This document shows positions 44,418 through 53,168 of a DNA stretch of 64,000 nucleotides, piece after piece. The notes below the pieces were generated by a model. The model was not told the DNA's origin. It made no database searches and was given only the letters and a program-made list of their open reading frames with translations. The translations under genes were made by a program, and so were the position numbers. The DNA lies in NCBI RefSeq assembly GCF_900105155.1, contig NZ_LT629762.1:3872501-3936500 (forward strand), read 5' to 3'. Source of the stretch: Pseudomonas prosekii (GTDB taxonomy: Bacteria; Pseudomonadota; Gammaproteobacteria; Pseudomonadales; Pseudomonadaceae). How positions within the stretch are numbered: the stretch's first letter is position 1; each line of letters starts with the position of its first letter.

Positions 44418-44436
44418 GTACTTGGTGGCTACACAG
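44418..44436. repeat. Right attachment repeat, inside tRNA-Met
   Basis: GTACTTGGTGGCTACACAG, identical to 25971-25989. It covers the CCA end and acceptor stem of the tRNA, so integration restored an intact tRNA. Confidence 0.9.
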
Positions 44437-44499
44437 GGACTTGAACCCCGGACCCCAGCATTATGAATGCTATGCTCTAACCAACTGAGCTATGTAGCC
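44423..44499 (-). tRNA. tRNA-Met (anticodon CAT), integration target
   Basis: A 77-nt elongator-type tRNA-Met on the minus strand, starting GGCTACATAGCTCAG and ending GTAGCCACCA with an encoded CCA. The anticodon loop is TTCATAA (CAT at 44463-44465) between TAGCA and TGCTG stem strands. The acceptor stem GGCTACA/TGTAGCC is perfect. A tRNA-Ile2 with modified CAT anticodon is less likely from the close likeness to E. coli metT. Confidence 0.95.
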
Positions 44500-44615
44500 A
44501 AGTGGCGCGCATTATTCACCTGGAATGCAGATGCGTCAAGCGTAAATCTAAAATATTTCTCTACACTTTCAACCGCTTATCCTCCTGGCCTGAAAATACG
44601 GGGCGAAACGGCGGC

Positions 44616-46673
44616 TCAACTCAGCTGAAATCTCCCGGTATTGGCGCTTAACGCCTTGCTGCCCTGGCTCAACGTGTCGGCGGCGAGGTTCACGGCGCGT
44701 GCGCCTTCGAGCAATCTCACCGCAGCCTGATCGACTTGTTGAATGTTGCCGCTGACTTCGTCGGCGGTGCTGGCCTGTTCTTCGACGGCGGTGGCGATTT
44801 GCGCGAGGGTGTCGGTGACGCTTTGCACAGCGCTGGCGATTTCGCCCAGGCGTTCGCCGAGGCCGGTGACGGCTTCCGCATCGGACTGCGCCTGGCCGCA
44901 CGCCGCTTCCATCAAACTGACTGCTTCGTTGACCGTGTTGCGCAGGCTGTCGACCGTGCCGGCGATTTGCGCGGTGGACGATTGCGTGCGCTGGGACAAA
45001 CTGCGCACTTCGTCGGCGACCACCGCAAAGCCGCGACCTTGTTCACCGGCGCGCGCCGCTTCGATGGCGGCGTTGAGCGCCAGCAGGTTGGTCTGCTCGG
45101 CGACGCCACGAATGGTGTCGACCACCAATTGAATCTGTTGCCCTTGCTCACTGACTCGGCCCAACGCGGCGGCGGTGTCGTTGAGGCGCTGATTGAGCTG
45201 CTGAATGCTTGCCGTCGTGCGTTGGCTGTCGCGGCTGCTGTCGGCGGCGATGCGTTGCGTATGCTGCGCGCTGCCGGACGCCTGTTCGCAACTGTGGGCG
45301 ACGCCTTGCGAGGTCGCGGCCAATTGCGTGGCAGCGGCGGCGATCTGGCTGATCTGAATCTGTTGCGCCTCGACTTCGCCGAGGGCGCCGCTGGAATGAT
45401 CGTTGAGCGTGCGCACCGCGTTGCTCAGTTGCAGCGTCTCGTGATCGACGCCGAGCAAACTGTTGCGCAGTTGCACCACGGCAACGTTGAGCGCGGTGCT
45501 GATCGCCGCCAATTCATCGCGTCCCTGCACCGGCACTTGCACGCTCAAATTGCCGTCACGCAGCGCTTCGGCGAGCACGGTGATGCCGCTGGCGCTGCGG
45601 CGGATCGACGCTTGCAGACACACAAACAGATACAGCGCCGCCAGCAGCAGGCAACCGAGCACGCTCGCAACAAGGATGAATTGGCGGATCGCCGAGTTGT
45701 GGTAGTAATCCAGGCGTTGATCCAGCGACGTCAGCGATTGTTGACGCAGCGACGCGAGGTCGCCGAGCAGCGAATCGAGATTGCGCTCGAAGTCTTCAGG
45801 TTTGAGGTTGATGCTGCCGCCGAACACGCCGTCATCGAGCACTTTGAGGCTGGCATCCAGATGTTGCAGGCTGTCGTGATATTGCCCGGCCCAGGTTTGC
45901 AGCGCGCTCGGCAATCGCGCTTCGAGCAGGCCAGCAGTTTTCACCAGTTGCTCGCGGGCGTCACCGATGCGGCCACGCAAATCGCGCAATTGCAGACGGC
46001 TTTGCAAAGTGAATTGCCCCGACACCACCGACGCCTGGCCGACGGCGGCGAGGCGGCCGACGCGTTCAATCAGGTCCGGCGCATGCTGGGTCGAGATCTG
46101 CGTGAGCAAATAGGTTTCCAGCCACGGCGCCAGCGTCAGGCGATTGTCCAGGGCGATCTGTTCGCGCAACGCTTGCAGGGCGCTCAGGGCATTAGTGAAA
46201 CGATCGTAACCGTCCGGCCACCAGCCGACGCTGCTGAGGCTTTTCGAGTCGAGGCCATTCAGCGCGGTTTGCAGGGCTTGAAAACGCGCCAGCGTTTGCG
46301 CTTCGGCGCCTTCATTATTCAGCGCGTTGCCCAGGTCGGTGGTGGCTTGGGCGACGGCAGGCTGCACTGCATCGAACGCGCCCATCGCGGCGATGGTCGC
46401 CGGGGTTGGCTGACGATTGGTTTCGGTGGCGCGCCAACGAGCGGCGCGATCACGTTGCGCGGCGAGCAGGTTGTCCAGCGCATCCAGCGCAAGCAGTTGC
46501 CGAACGCCAGCACGTTCGCCGGAAATAAGCTGCAGTTTGTCCCGATAATCCAGGCCGATCATCCACAAGCTGCCGGCCAGCGGCAGGATGAACAGCAGAA
46601 ACAGCAACTGAAATTTGCGCGCGAAGCCAAAACGCCCCAGCAGCCCGATCCCCGGTGATAAAAAAGCCTGCAT
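44616..46673 (-). CDS. Membrane-bound methyl-accepting chemotaxis protein
   Basis: A 685-residue chemoreceptor. One membrane helix near residues 18-40 (FQLLFLLFILPLAGSLWMIG), a large helical periplasmic domain (about 45-340) with a nitrate/nitrite- or PilJ-like all-helical look, a second membrane helix (FILVASVLGCLLLAALYLF), a HAMP domain and the cytoplasmic signalling region with the tip [20 protein letters not shown]. The ligand is unknown. The longer frame to 46946 has no signal sequence and is rejected; the ATG at 46673 opens the first helix. Confidence 0.88.
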   Translation of the reverse strand: MQAFLSPGIGLLGRFGFARKFQLLFLLFILPLAGSLWMIGLDYRDKLQLISGERAGVRQLLALDALDNLLAAQRDRAARWRATETNRQPTPATIAAMGAFDAVQPAVAQATTDLGNALNNEGAEAQTLARFQALQTALNGLDSKSLSSVGWWPDGYDRFTNALSALQALREQIALDNRLTLAPWLETYLLTQISTQHAPDLIERVGRLAAVGQASVVSGQFTLQSRLQLRDLRGRIGDAREQLVKTAGLLEARLPSALQTWAGQYHDSLQHLDASLKVLDDGVFGGSINLKPEDFERNLDSLLGDLASLRQQSLTSLDQRLDYYHNSAIRQFILVASVLGCLLLAALYLFVCLQASIRRSASGITVLAEALRDGNLSVQVPVQGRDELAAISTALNVAVVQLRNSLLGVDHETLQLSNAVRTLNDHSSGALGEVEAQQIQISQIAAAATQLAATSQGVAHSCEQASGSAQHTQRIAADSSRDSQRTTASIQQLNQRLNDTAAALGRVSEQGQQIQLVVDTIRGVAEQTNLLALNAAIEAARAGEQGRGFAVVADEVRSLSQRTQSSTAQIAGTVDSLRNTVNEAVSLMEAACGQAQSDAEAVTGLGERLGEIASAVQSVTDTLAQIATAVEEQASTADEVSGNIQQVDQAAVRLLEGARAVNLAADTLSQGSKALSANTGRFQLS

Positions 46674-47006
46674 GCCCCATGACTCCTGTGAGCACCACGC
46701 ACCATTGGCGTGCGCCGAGGTCGTTGCGACCGCGACTTGTGCCCTTTTAAAAGGCCTCGAAAGTTCACCCTCGCCAGCTCTGTAGGCCGGCTCTGTAGCG
46801 AAACTTCCCATTCTCGACTGCCTTTGTAAGGCGGCCGCGTTGAAGCGGAGAAGCAAGGCAAGATTCAGACCATGGCGTTGCGCTATCACCCGCTGATCGA
46901 CGAAAGTGCAAGTCGTTAGCTCGCTAAGGGGATGGCGCTGCTGCACTTAAAAATGGCACATTGGCGAACCTGCCCGCGTGCACCCATCTGCTGTATGGAA
47001 ACTCTC
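46674..47006. other. Divergent promoter region between chemoreceptor and MFS genes
   Basis: No gene. The 333 bp must hold both promoters; no clear palindrome or riboswitch was noticed. Confidence 0.4.
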
Positions 47007-48224
47007 ATGGCTCTCACCAACGTCCAAGCCGGTGCTACGCCGGCACCTGCGACACCGCAAAGCAGCCCGCTGGTCATGCGCATCATCGGCGCGGTGGCGC
47101 TGGCGCATTTGATCAACGACCTGATTCAGTCAGTGCTGCCATCGATTTACCCGATGCTCAAAGCCAACTATGGCCTGACCTTTACCCAGGTCGGTTTGAT
47201 CACCCTGACGTTCCAGCTGACAGCGTCGCTGCTGCAGCCGTGGGTCGGTTATCACACTGATCGACATCCGAAACCGTGGCTGCTGCCGGCCGGTACGGTG
47301 TGCACGCTGATAGGTATTTTGATGATGTCGGTGGTCGGCAGTTTCCCGATGATTCTGCTGGCGGCGGGGCTGATCGGCATTGGTTCGTCGACCTTTCACC
47401 CGGAAGCCTCCCGCGTGGCGCGACTGGCTTCGGGCGGCCGCTACGGTTTGGCGCAATCGACGTTTCAGGTCGGCGGCAATGCCGGTTCGGCGTTTGGTCC
47501 TTTGCTGGCGGCGGCGATCATTATTCCGTTCGGCCAGGGCCATGTGGCGTGGTTCGGACTGTTCGCGGTGTTTGCGCTGTTTGTGCTCTATCGCATCAGC
47601 CGCTGGTACGCCAATCACCTGAACCTGTTCAAGCTCAAACAGGGCCAGGCTGCAACGCACGGCTTGTCGAAAAATCGGGTGATCAGCGCGTTGGTGGTGC
47701 TCGGTTTGCTGGTGTTCTCCAAGTATTTCTACATGGCGAGTTTCACCAGTTATTTCACCTTTTACCTGATCGAGAAATTCGACCTGTCGGTGGCCAGTTC
47801 GCAACTGCACCTGTTTCTGTTTTTGGGCGCGGTGGCGGCGGGGACGTTCTTCGGCGGGCCGATTGGCGACAAGATCGGGCGTAAAGCGGTGATCTGGTTT
47901 TCGATTCTCGGCGTTGCGCCGTTCACGCTGATTCTGCCGCACGTCGATCTGTTCTGGACCAGCATCCTCAGCGTGGTCATTGGCTTCATCCTCGCCTCGG
48001 CGTTCTCGGCGATTGTGGTGTACGCGCAGGAATTGGTGCCGGGCAATGTCGGAATGATCGCCGGGGTATTCTTCGGTTTGATGTTTGGTTTCGGCGGGAT
48101 TGGCGCGGCGTTGCTGGGGCACCTGGCGGATGTTCACGGGATCGAATACGTGTACTTCCTGTGCTCGTTCCTGCCGCTGTTCGGGGTGCTGGCGATCTTC
48201 CTGCCGCGTACCAAAAAGGCCTGA
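47007..48224 (+). CDS. MFS efflux transporter, fosmidomycin-resistance (Fsr) type
   Basis: A 405-residue major facilitator with about twelve membrane segments. The N-terminal pattern (AHLINDLIQSVLPSIYPMLK, then FTQVGLITLTFQLTASLLQP) and SSTFHPEASRVARLASGGRY are typical of Fsr, which exports fosmidomycin and related compounds in E. coli. The ATG at 47007 has GGAA eight bases upstream; another in-frame ATG lies at 46995. Natural substrate unknown. Confidence 0.88.
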   Translation: MALTNVQAGATPAPATPQSSPLVMRIIGAVALAHLINDLIQSVLPSIYPMLKANYGLTFTQVGLITLTFQLTASLLQPWVGYHTDRHPKPWLLPAGTVCTLIGILMMSVVGSFPMILLAAGLIGIGSSTFHPEASRVARLASGGRYGLAQSTFQVGGNAGSAFGPLLAAAIIIPFGQGHVAWFGLFAVFALFVLYRISRWYANHLNLFKLKQGQAATHGLSKNRVISALVVLGLLVFSKYFYMASFTSYFTFYLIEKFDLSVASSQLHLFLFLGAVAAGTFFGGPIGDKIGRKAVIWFSILGVAPFTLILPHVDLFWTSILSVVIGFILASAFSAIVVYAQELVPGNVGMIAGVFFGLMFGFGGIGAALLGHLADVHGIEYVYFLCSFLPLFGVLAIFLPRTKKA

Positions 48225-48345
48225 TGCATCGCCAGGCTTCAATGATATTGGCAGGGCTGCGCGACGCAGCTCCTGCGTTTTTTTCTAGTGTTTTCAATCA
48301 ATTAGAGTCATGAATTAGATTGTAGAAGGTTCTTTTTGATTGCCA

Positions 48346-48405
48346 ATGACACAATTTGTCATATATAGTTTTAAGTGTCATGCGTGCTGCGGTGTCAATT
48401 GTCAC
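48346..48405. promoter_or_regulatory. TGACA/TGTCA palindromes upstream of the small protein-TauE operon
   Basis: ATGACA-CAATT-TGTCAT (48346-48362) is a perfect dyad; GTGTCA at 48375-48380 and GTGTCAATTGTCAC at 48392-48405 repeat the half-site. The surrounding DNA is AT-rich compared with its neighbours. A regulator binding here would control the following operon. Confidence 0.5.
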
Positions 48406-48461
48406 CCATCTGGTGGGCGCCGCACCGGTGACACATTCCAAGGTGACTTCTAAGGACGGAT

Positions 48462-48659
48462 ATGGCCAAGACATTGGCGTTACTAAAAGGGCAGAGCACA
48501 GGCTGGCACCTGCGCAGAAGCACGGCCAGCGGCTCGTCAGCTGCGGGGCTTGCTCGCAAAAATTGGCTTCTGCTGGACGATACCAAGTCGATGGCAGGCA
48601 TCAACATCTATACCAGCTCTGTCGAGTCGTTGATTGACCGGATCGGGTTGAGCGGCTGA
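48462..48659 (+). CDS. Small protein co-transcribed with the TauE-like permease
   Basis: A 65-residue soluble protein (MAKTLALLKGQSTGWHLRRS..., C-terminus YTSSVESLIDRIGLSG) of unknown function. AAGGA six bases before the ATG and the TGATG stop-start overlap with the permease gene support translation and an operon. Confidence 0.6.
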   Translation: MAKTLALLKGQSTGWHLRRSTASGSSAAGLARKNWLLLDDTKSMAGINIYTSSVESLIDRIGLSG

Positions 48660-49435
48660 TGGATATCCTGCATTTTCAAGAGATCGTCGGGATCTCTCCC
48701 TATATCGTTCTGTTTCTTATCGTCGGCGCTACCGCCGCCGGTTTTATCGATTCGATCTGTGGTGGCGGAGGGCTGATATCGGTTCCTGTGCTATTGCTTG
48801 CCGGTTTCAGCCCTGCCCAGGCTATTGCGGCCAATAAACTTCAAGGAACATTGGGTGGGCTTGCCTCTACCCACTATTACTTGAATAAAAATATTATCGA
48901 ATGGACGGTCTTGCGCAAGATGACTATTGGCTCCGTCATCGGCGGGGCGTTCGGTACGTTGATCGTTAATTTCGTGGGCAACGGTTTTATGGAGACAGCG
49001 CTCCCCATCATGTTGGTCGGCATGGCGTTCTATTTCGCATTTTCGCCGAGTGTCAGTGATGTTGGCGGCAAAGCGATAATGCCGATCAGCATGTTGGGGG
49101 CCTCTGTCATACCCTGTATTGGCATATACGACGGCTTCTTTGGTCCCGGAGCCGGAACGTTTTACTTGATGGCCCTGGTGTCACTGGGCGGTATGGCGAT
49201 GACACAGGCCGTCGCTTATTCGAGGGTATTGAATCTTTTCAGTAATGCCATTTCGCTGATGATTTTTATTGCCTTGGGGAAGATGGTCTGGGCCGCGGGT
49301 TTGGCAATGTCTCTGGGCGAGGTCATCGGTGTTTATCTGGGCTCGCACCTGGTACATAAAAACGGCGTCAAACTCGTCAAGCCGTTAGTGGTCGTGGCCT
49401 GCATTGGCATGGCAATAAAATCTATCTACAGTTGA
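48659..49435 (+). CDS. TauE/SafE family permease
   Basis: A 258-residue inner-membrane protein with about eight membrane segments in two similar halves, the layout of TauE/SafE anion exporters (sulfite, sulfoacetate and related). Family hallmarks: GFIDSICGGGGLISVPVLLL and AANKLQGTLGGLAST in the first half, and GIYDGFFGPGAGTFYLMAL in the second. Substrate unknown; no sulfonate metabolism genes are adjacent. GC content of this and the small upstream gene is lower than that of the flanks, hinting at transfer. Confidence 0.88.
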   Translation: MDILHFQEIVGISPYIVLFLIVGATAAGFIDSICGGGGLISVPVLLLAGFSPAQAIAANKLQGTLGGLASTHYYLNKNIIEWTVLRKMTIGSVIGGAFGTLIVNFVGNGFMETALPIMLVGMAFYFAFSPSVSDVGGKAIMPISMLGASVIPCIGIYDGFFGPGAGTFYLMALVSLGGMAMTQAVAYSRVLNLFSNAISLMIFIALGKMVWAAGLAMSLGEVIGVYLGSHLVHKNGVKLVKPLVVVACIGMAIKSIYS

Positions 49436-49864
49436 TCTCAAATGCACAATAGAAGTTTTCTACGCTGTGAGAATGTTACCCAGGATACGGCTTCGGTCAG
49501 GACCTTCGGGTTACGCGTACTATCTGGATGAACTGTTGGCGATTGCACTGTCGAGTCCATGGTTCGAACTCAGGATCTTTCTGACGCAAGCGAAGTTCAT
49601 TAGTGAATCGCGAATCTTTTCTTCAGGCCGGCCGGCAGTTGCAGGGTCAAGCTGCGGGAGGGCACTGTTCGAAGTGACGGTGATTTCGCCCTGACACCCA
49701 GAGAACGGGAGAGCGGTTTTATTCTCACGTGTTGCTCTTACCCGACGAGCGAGAGCATCTGCATAGAACTTTGAGGCCGCGCCTGTCTCGCGACTTGTGG
49801 CCAATCAAATGACACAAAAAAGCCGCGCATCAAGCGCGGCTTTTTCTTGCACGGGTGAACGCCG
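49436..49864. other. Intergenic region with aceE terminator
   Basis: Apart from the terminator at 49816-49845 no feature is firm. A minus-strand frame of 94 residues at 49520-49804 ends in NFACVRKILSSNHGLDSAIA, but lacks any supporting signal and is not called. Confidence 0.4.
49816..49845 (-). terminator. Terminator of the AceE-type gene
   Basis: A perfect stem AAAAAGCCGCGC / GCGCGGCTTTTT with an ATCAA loop, downstream of the minus-strand aceE stop. Confidence 0.9.
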
Positions 49865-52534
49865 TCAAACCTTCGCGGGGTTTTGCTTCTCCGGATCGAT
49901 GCCATACAGCGCAATCGCCTCGGCGACTTTTTCCCTTGGCAAGGTGCCTTCGTCGGCCAACGCTTTCAACGCGGCGACCGCGATGAAGTGGCGATCAACT
50001 TCGAAGAATTTACGCAACGATTCGCGCGTGTCCGACTGGCCGAAACCATCGGTGCCCAATGCGACGAAGCGCCGTTTTGGCACGAATGGGCGGATCTGAT
50101 CGGCGAAGATCTTCATGTAATCCGTCGCCACCACCACCGGCCCTTGCTTGTCCTGCAGGCAGCTTTCGACGTAGCTGACACGTTGCGTGTCTGCCGGGTG
50201 CAGCAGATTCCAGCGCTCGACATCCTGACCTTCGCGGCGCAATTCGGTCAGGCTGGTGACGCTCCACACGTCGCTGGTGACGCCGAAGTCGGCTTCCAGC
50301 AACTGTGCGGCGGCGTTGACTTCGAGCAGGATCGAACCGCAACCCATCAACTGCACATGCTTGCCTTCGCTCGGCGACGCGCTGGCCGAGAGCGTATACA
50401 TGCCTTTGAGAATGCCTTCCTCGGCACCTTCGGGCATGTTCGGGTGGGCGTAGTTTTCGTTGAGCAGGGTGATGTAGTAATAGATGTCTTCGTTGTCGAC
50501 ATACATGCGGCGCATGCCGTCCTGGATGATCACGGCCAATTCGTAGGCGTAGGTCGGATCGTAGGAAACGCAGCACGGCACGGTCGATGACAACACGTGG
50601 CTGTGGCCATCGTCGTGTTGCAGGCCTTCGCCCATCAGCGTGGTGCGGCCGGACGTTGCGCCGAGCAAAAAGCCTCTGGCGCGCGCATCGCCAGCGGCCC
50701 AGGCGAGATCGCCGATGCGCTGGAAACCGAACATCGAATAGAAAATGTAGAACGGCACCATCGTCACGCCGTGGTTGCTGTACGACGTGCTGGCGGCGAT
50801 CCACGAAGAAACCGCCCCGGATTCGTTGAGGCCTTCCTGCATGATCTGGCCGTCACGGGCCTCTTTGTAGTAGCTCAGTTGGCCAGCATCCTGCGGCGTA
50901 TACAGTTGGCCGACGTGGGAATGAATGCCGATCTGGCGGAACAGGCTTTCCATGCCGAAAGTACGCGATTCATCCGGCACAATCGGCACGATCACCTTGC
51001 CGATATTCGGGTCCTTGAGCAGCGTGCCGAGGATGCGCACGAACGCCATGGTGGTGGAAATTTCGCGGGTGCCGGTGCCTTTGAGTTGCGTGTCCATGAC
51101 CGACAACGGCGGGATCTGCAGCGGCTCGGAAACACTCACCCGAGCAGGAATGTAACCGCCCAATTGTGCGCGCCGGGCTTGCAGATAACGCGCTTCGACG
51201 CTGTCCTCGGCGGGCTTGAGGTAAGGCATGTCGGCCAATTGATCGTCAGTGATTTCCAGCGAGAAACGGTCGCGGAAGGCACGGATCGCGTCTTCACCCA
51301 TCTTCTTCAATTGGTGATTGATGTTCTGTCCTTCGCCCGCTTCACCCATACCGAAACCTTTGACGGTTTTCGCGAGGATGACGCTCGGCCCGCCGGTGTG
51401 GCGCATGGCGGCGGCGTAGGCGTTGTAGACTTTTTCCGGGTCGTGACCGCCGCGCGAGAGCTTCCAGATTTCGTCGTCGGTAAGGTCGCTGACCAGCTCC
51501 AGCAGTTCGGGGTATTTGCCGAAGAAGTGTTCGCGAACGTAAGCGCCGTTCTGCGATTTGTAGTTCTGATATTCGCCGTCCACGCATTCCATCATGCGTT
51601 GGCGCAGCAAGCCGCTTTTGTCCTTCTCCAGCAAAGCATCCCAGCCACCGCCCCAGATGACTTTGATCACGTTCCAGCCAGCCGCGCGGTACAGGCTTTC
51701 GAATTCCTGAATGACTTTGGCGTTGCCGCGCACCGGGCCGTCGAGGCGCTGCAAGTTGCAGTTGACGACGAAGATGATGTTGTCGAGTTTCTCGCGGCCG
51801 GCAAGGGAAATCGCCGCCAGTGATTCCGGTTGATCCATCTCGCCATCGCCGAGGAACGCCCAGACTTTGCGTCCCTGATGTTCCTTCAAGCCTCGGTCTT
51901 CGAGGTAGCGCATGAAGCGCGCCTGGTACGCGGCGGTGATTGGCCCCAGGCCCATGGACACAGTGGGGAATTGCCAGAAGTCCGGCATCAGCCGTGGGTG
52001 CGGGTAGGACGACACACCATCGCGGTCGGTCTCGCGGCGGAAGTTGTCCAGTTGTTCTTCGCTCAGACGCCCTTCGAGGTAGGCGCGGCCATAGATGCCC
52101 GGCGAGGAGTGGCCCTGGATGTACACCATGTCGCCGCCGAACTGCTCGGTACGGCCACGGAAAAAGTGTTCGAAACCGACGTCATACAGGACCGCAGCCG
52201 AGGCGTAGGAGGCGATGTGCCCGCCGACGTTCGAATGCTTGCCGGCGCGCAGCACCATGGCCAGCGCATTCCAACGGATGTAGGCGTTGATGCGCCGTTC
52301 CACTGCCAGATCGCCGGGGTAGGGTTGCTGGCGGTCCACTGCCACGGTGTTGACGTAGGGCGTGGTCACGCGCCCGTAGAAATCGCCGTGTTGGGCGACA
52401 TCGAAGTCCAACAACTGGTCGATCAGGTAATGGGCTCGAGGGCGGCCTTCGACGCTCAGAACCGATTCGATGGATTCGAGCCATTCGCGAGTTTCTTGTG
52501 GATCCTCGTCGCGAAACATTGATTGTTGTGCCAT
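49865..52534 (-). CDS. aceE: Homodimeric 2-oxoacid (pyruvate) dehydrogenase E1 component
   Basis: An 889-residue thiamine-diphosphate enzyme of the AceE type that decarboxylates pyruvate (or a near analogue such as 2-oxobutyrate) and passes the acyl group to the lipoyl E2. The ThDP/Mg motif GDGEMDQPESLAAISLAG...NCN is intact, and the histidine-bearing GHSSPGIYGRAYLEGRL is present. No lipoyl domain and no E2/E3 genes lie nearby, so it must borrow them; with a MarR regulator beside it, it is a second, regulated E1 rather than the housekeeping one. An mdeB-like role is possible. AAGGAG six bases upstream fixes the start. Confidence 0.92.
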   Translation of the reverse strand: MAQQSMFRDEDPQETREWLESIESVLSVEGRPRAHYLIDQLLDFDVAQHGDFYGRVTTPYVNTVAVDRQQPYPGDLAVERRINAYIRWNALAMVLRAGKHSNVGGHIASYASAAVLYDVGFEHFFRGRTEQFGGDMVYIQGHSSPGIYGRAYLEGRLSEEQLDNFRRETDRDGVSSYPHPRLMPDFWQFPTVSMGLGPITAAYQARFMRYLEDRGLKEHQGRKVWAFLGDGEMDQPESLAAISLAGREKLDNIIFVVNCNLQRLDGPVRGNAKVIQEFESLYRAAGWNVIKVIWGGGWDALLEKDKSGLLRQRMMECVDGEYQNYKSQNGAYVREHFFGKYPELLELVSDLTDDEIWKLSRGGHDPEKVYNAYAAAMRHTGGPSVILAKTVKGFGMGEAGEGQNINHQLKKMGEDAIRAFRDRFSLEITDDQLADMPYLKPAEDSVEARYLQARRAQLGGYIPARVSVSEPLQIPPLSVMDTQLKGTGTREISTTMAFVRILGTLLKDPNIGKVIVPIVPDESRTFGMESLFRQIGIHSHVGQLYTPQDAGQLSYYKEARDGQIMQEGLNESGAVSSWIAASTSYSNHGVTMVPFYIFYSMFGFQRIGDLAWAAGDARARGFLLGATSGRTTLMGEGLQHDDGHSHVLSSTVPCCVSYDPTYAYELAVIIQDGMRRMYVDNEDIYYYITLLNENYAHPNMPEGAEEGILKGMYTLSASASPSEGKHVQLMGCGSILLEVNAAAQLLEADFGVTSDVWSVTSLTELRREGQDVERWNLLHPADTQRVSYVESCLQDKQGPVVVATDYMKIFADQIRPFVPKRRFVALGTDGFGQSDTRESLRKFFEVDRHFIAVAALKALADEGTLPREKVAEAIALYGIDPEKQNPAKV

Positions 52535-52624
52535 CGTCGTCTCCTTGAAAGTGCAGCGGCAGCACCGGTTTATCGGTACCTGGCGAAGGGGATTGTCAGG
52601 CGCCAATCCCTTGGAATGCGTGTA

Positions 52625-52678
52625 GTTGCAATTGCAACCAGTTGCGGAATTTATCGTGCTGCGCGTTACAATTGCAAC
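52625..52678. promoter_or_regulatory. Two palindromes between aceE and marR, probable MarR operators
   Basis: GTTGCAATTGCAAC (52625-52638, perfect 14-bp palindrome) and GTTACAATTGCAAC (52665-52678, one mismatch), 40 bp apart. This is about four helical turns, in the shared promoter region of the divergent aceE and marR genes. Confidence 0.75.
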
Positions 52679-52706
52679 TAAATCGATTTCATTGGAAGGG
52701 TGCAGC

Positions 52707-53159
52707 ATGTCTTCAAGCGAGCCGGATACCTGGTTCAGATTCGTCAGGGCGCATCGCTGTCTGATCCGCGAAATCGAACGTCGTCTGGCCGCCGCCGGGC
52801 TCCCGGCCTACGCTTGGTACGACGCGCTGTGGGGGCTGGAAAGCGGTCCCAATGGCACGCGCCGCATGAATGAGCTGGCCGATGTCATGGCCATCGAACG
52901 CTACAACCTCACTCGTCTGATCGATCGTCTGGAGGCCGAAGGCCTGGTCGAGCGCAGCCGTGCCAGCGACGACGGGCGTGGCGCGTATGCCGCGATCACC
53001 GAAAGCGGCAAAGTGCTGCGCAAGAAGATGTGGCTGATCTACGAAGGCGCGGTCGATGAGTTGTTTCTGGCGCAATTCGATGAACAGCAACAACGCTTTT
53101 TCAGTGATGCGCTGGAGCGCGCAGCGACGGCCGCGCGCAACAGTTCCAAACCGGCGTAA
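52707..53159 (+). CDS. MarR family transcriptional regulator
   Basis: A 150-residue winged-helix repressor. The recognition region is RMNELADVMAIERYNLTRLI and the wing SRASDDGRGAYAAITESGK; helices at both ends form the dimer interface. It is divergent from aceE and very likely controls it and itself through the TTGCAATTGCAA palindromes. A similar site at 54364-54377 suggests it also governs the next divergent pair. GGAAGGG upstream supports the ATG at 52707. Confidence 0.9.
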   Translation: MSSSEPDTWFRFVRAHRCLIREIERRLAAAGLPAYAWYDALWGLESGPNGTRRMNELADVMAIERYNLTRLIDRLEAEGLVERSRASDDGRGAYAAITESGKVLRKKMWLIYEGAVDELFLAQFDEQQQRFFSDALERAATAARNSSKPA

Positions 53160-53168
53160 GCGCTGGGT

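Larger units (their letters stand above)
25971..44436. mobile_element. P4-like satellite integrated in tRNA-Met, with accessory cargo
   Basis: An 18.4-kb element bounded by the 19-bp direct repeat GTACTTGGTGGCTACACAG, the right copy of which forms the 3' end of tRNA-Met. The integrase gene is next to the intact tRNA. Inward, all main genes are on the minus strand: membrane protein, AlpA, winged-helix protein, Rha, small genes, TOPRIM primase, DUF927 ATPase, iteron region, small genes, two tail-assembly proteins, lipoprotein, response regulator and TrkH. Integrase, AlpA and a replication module without capsid, portal or terminase genes define a satellite rather than a prophage. Helper dependence is inferred. 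Confidence 0.85.

Noticed and set aside
44736..46658. 640-codon plus-strand frame opposite the chemoreceptor
   Set aside because: Shadow frame caused by codon bias of the chemoreceptor gene.
49520..49804. Minus-strand 94-residue frame and a tRNA T-arm-like GGTTCGAACTC at 49561
   Set aside because: No cloverleaf can be formed around the T-arm-like bases, and the frame has no supporting start signal.
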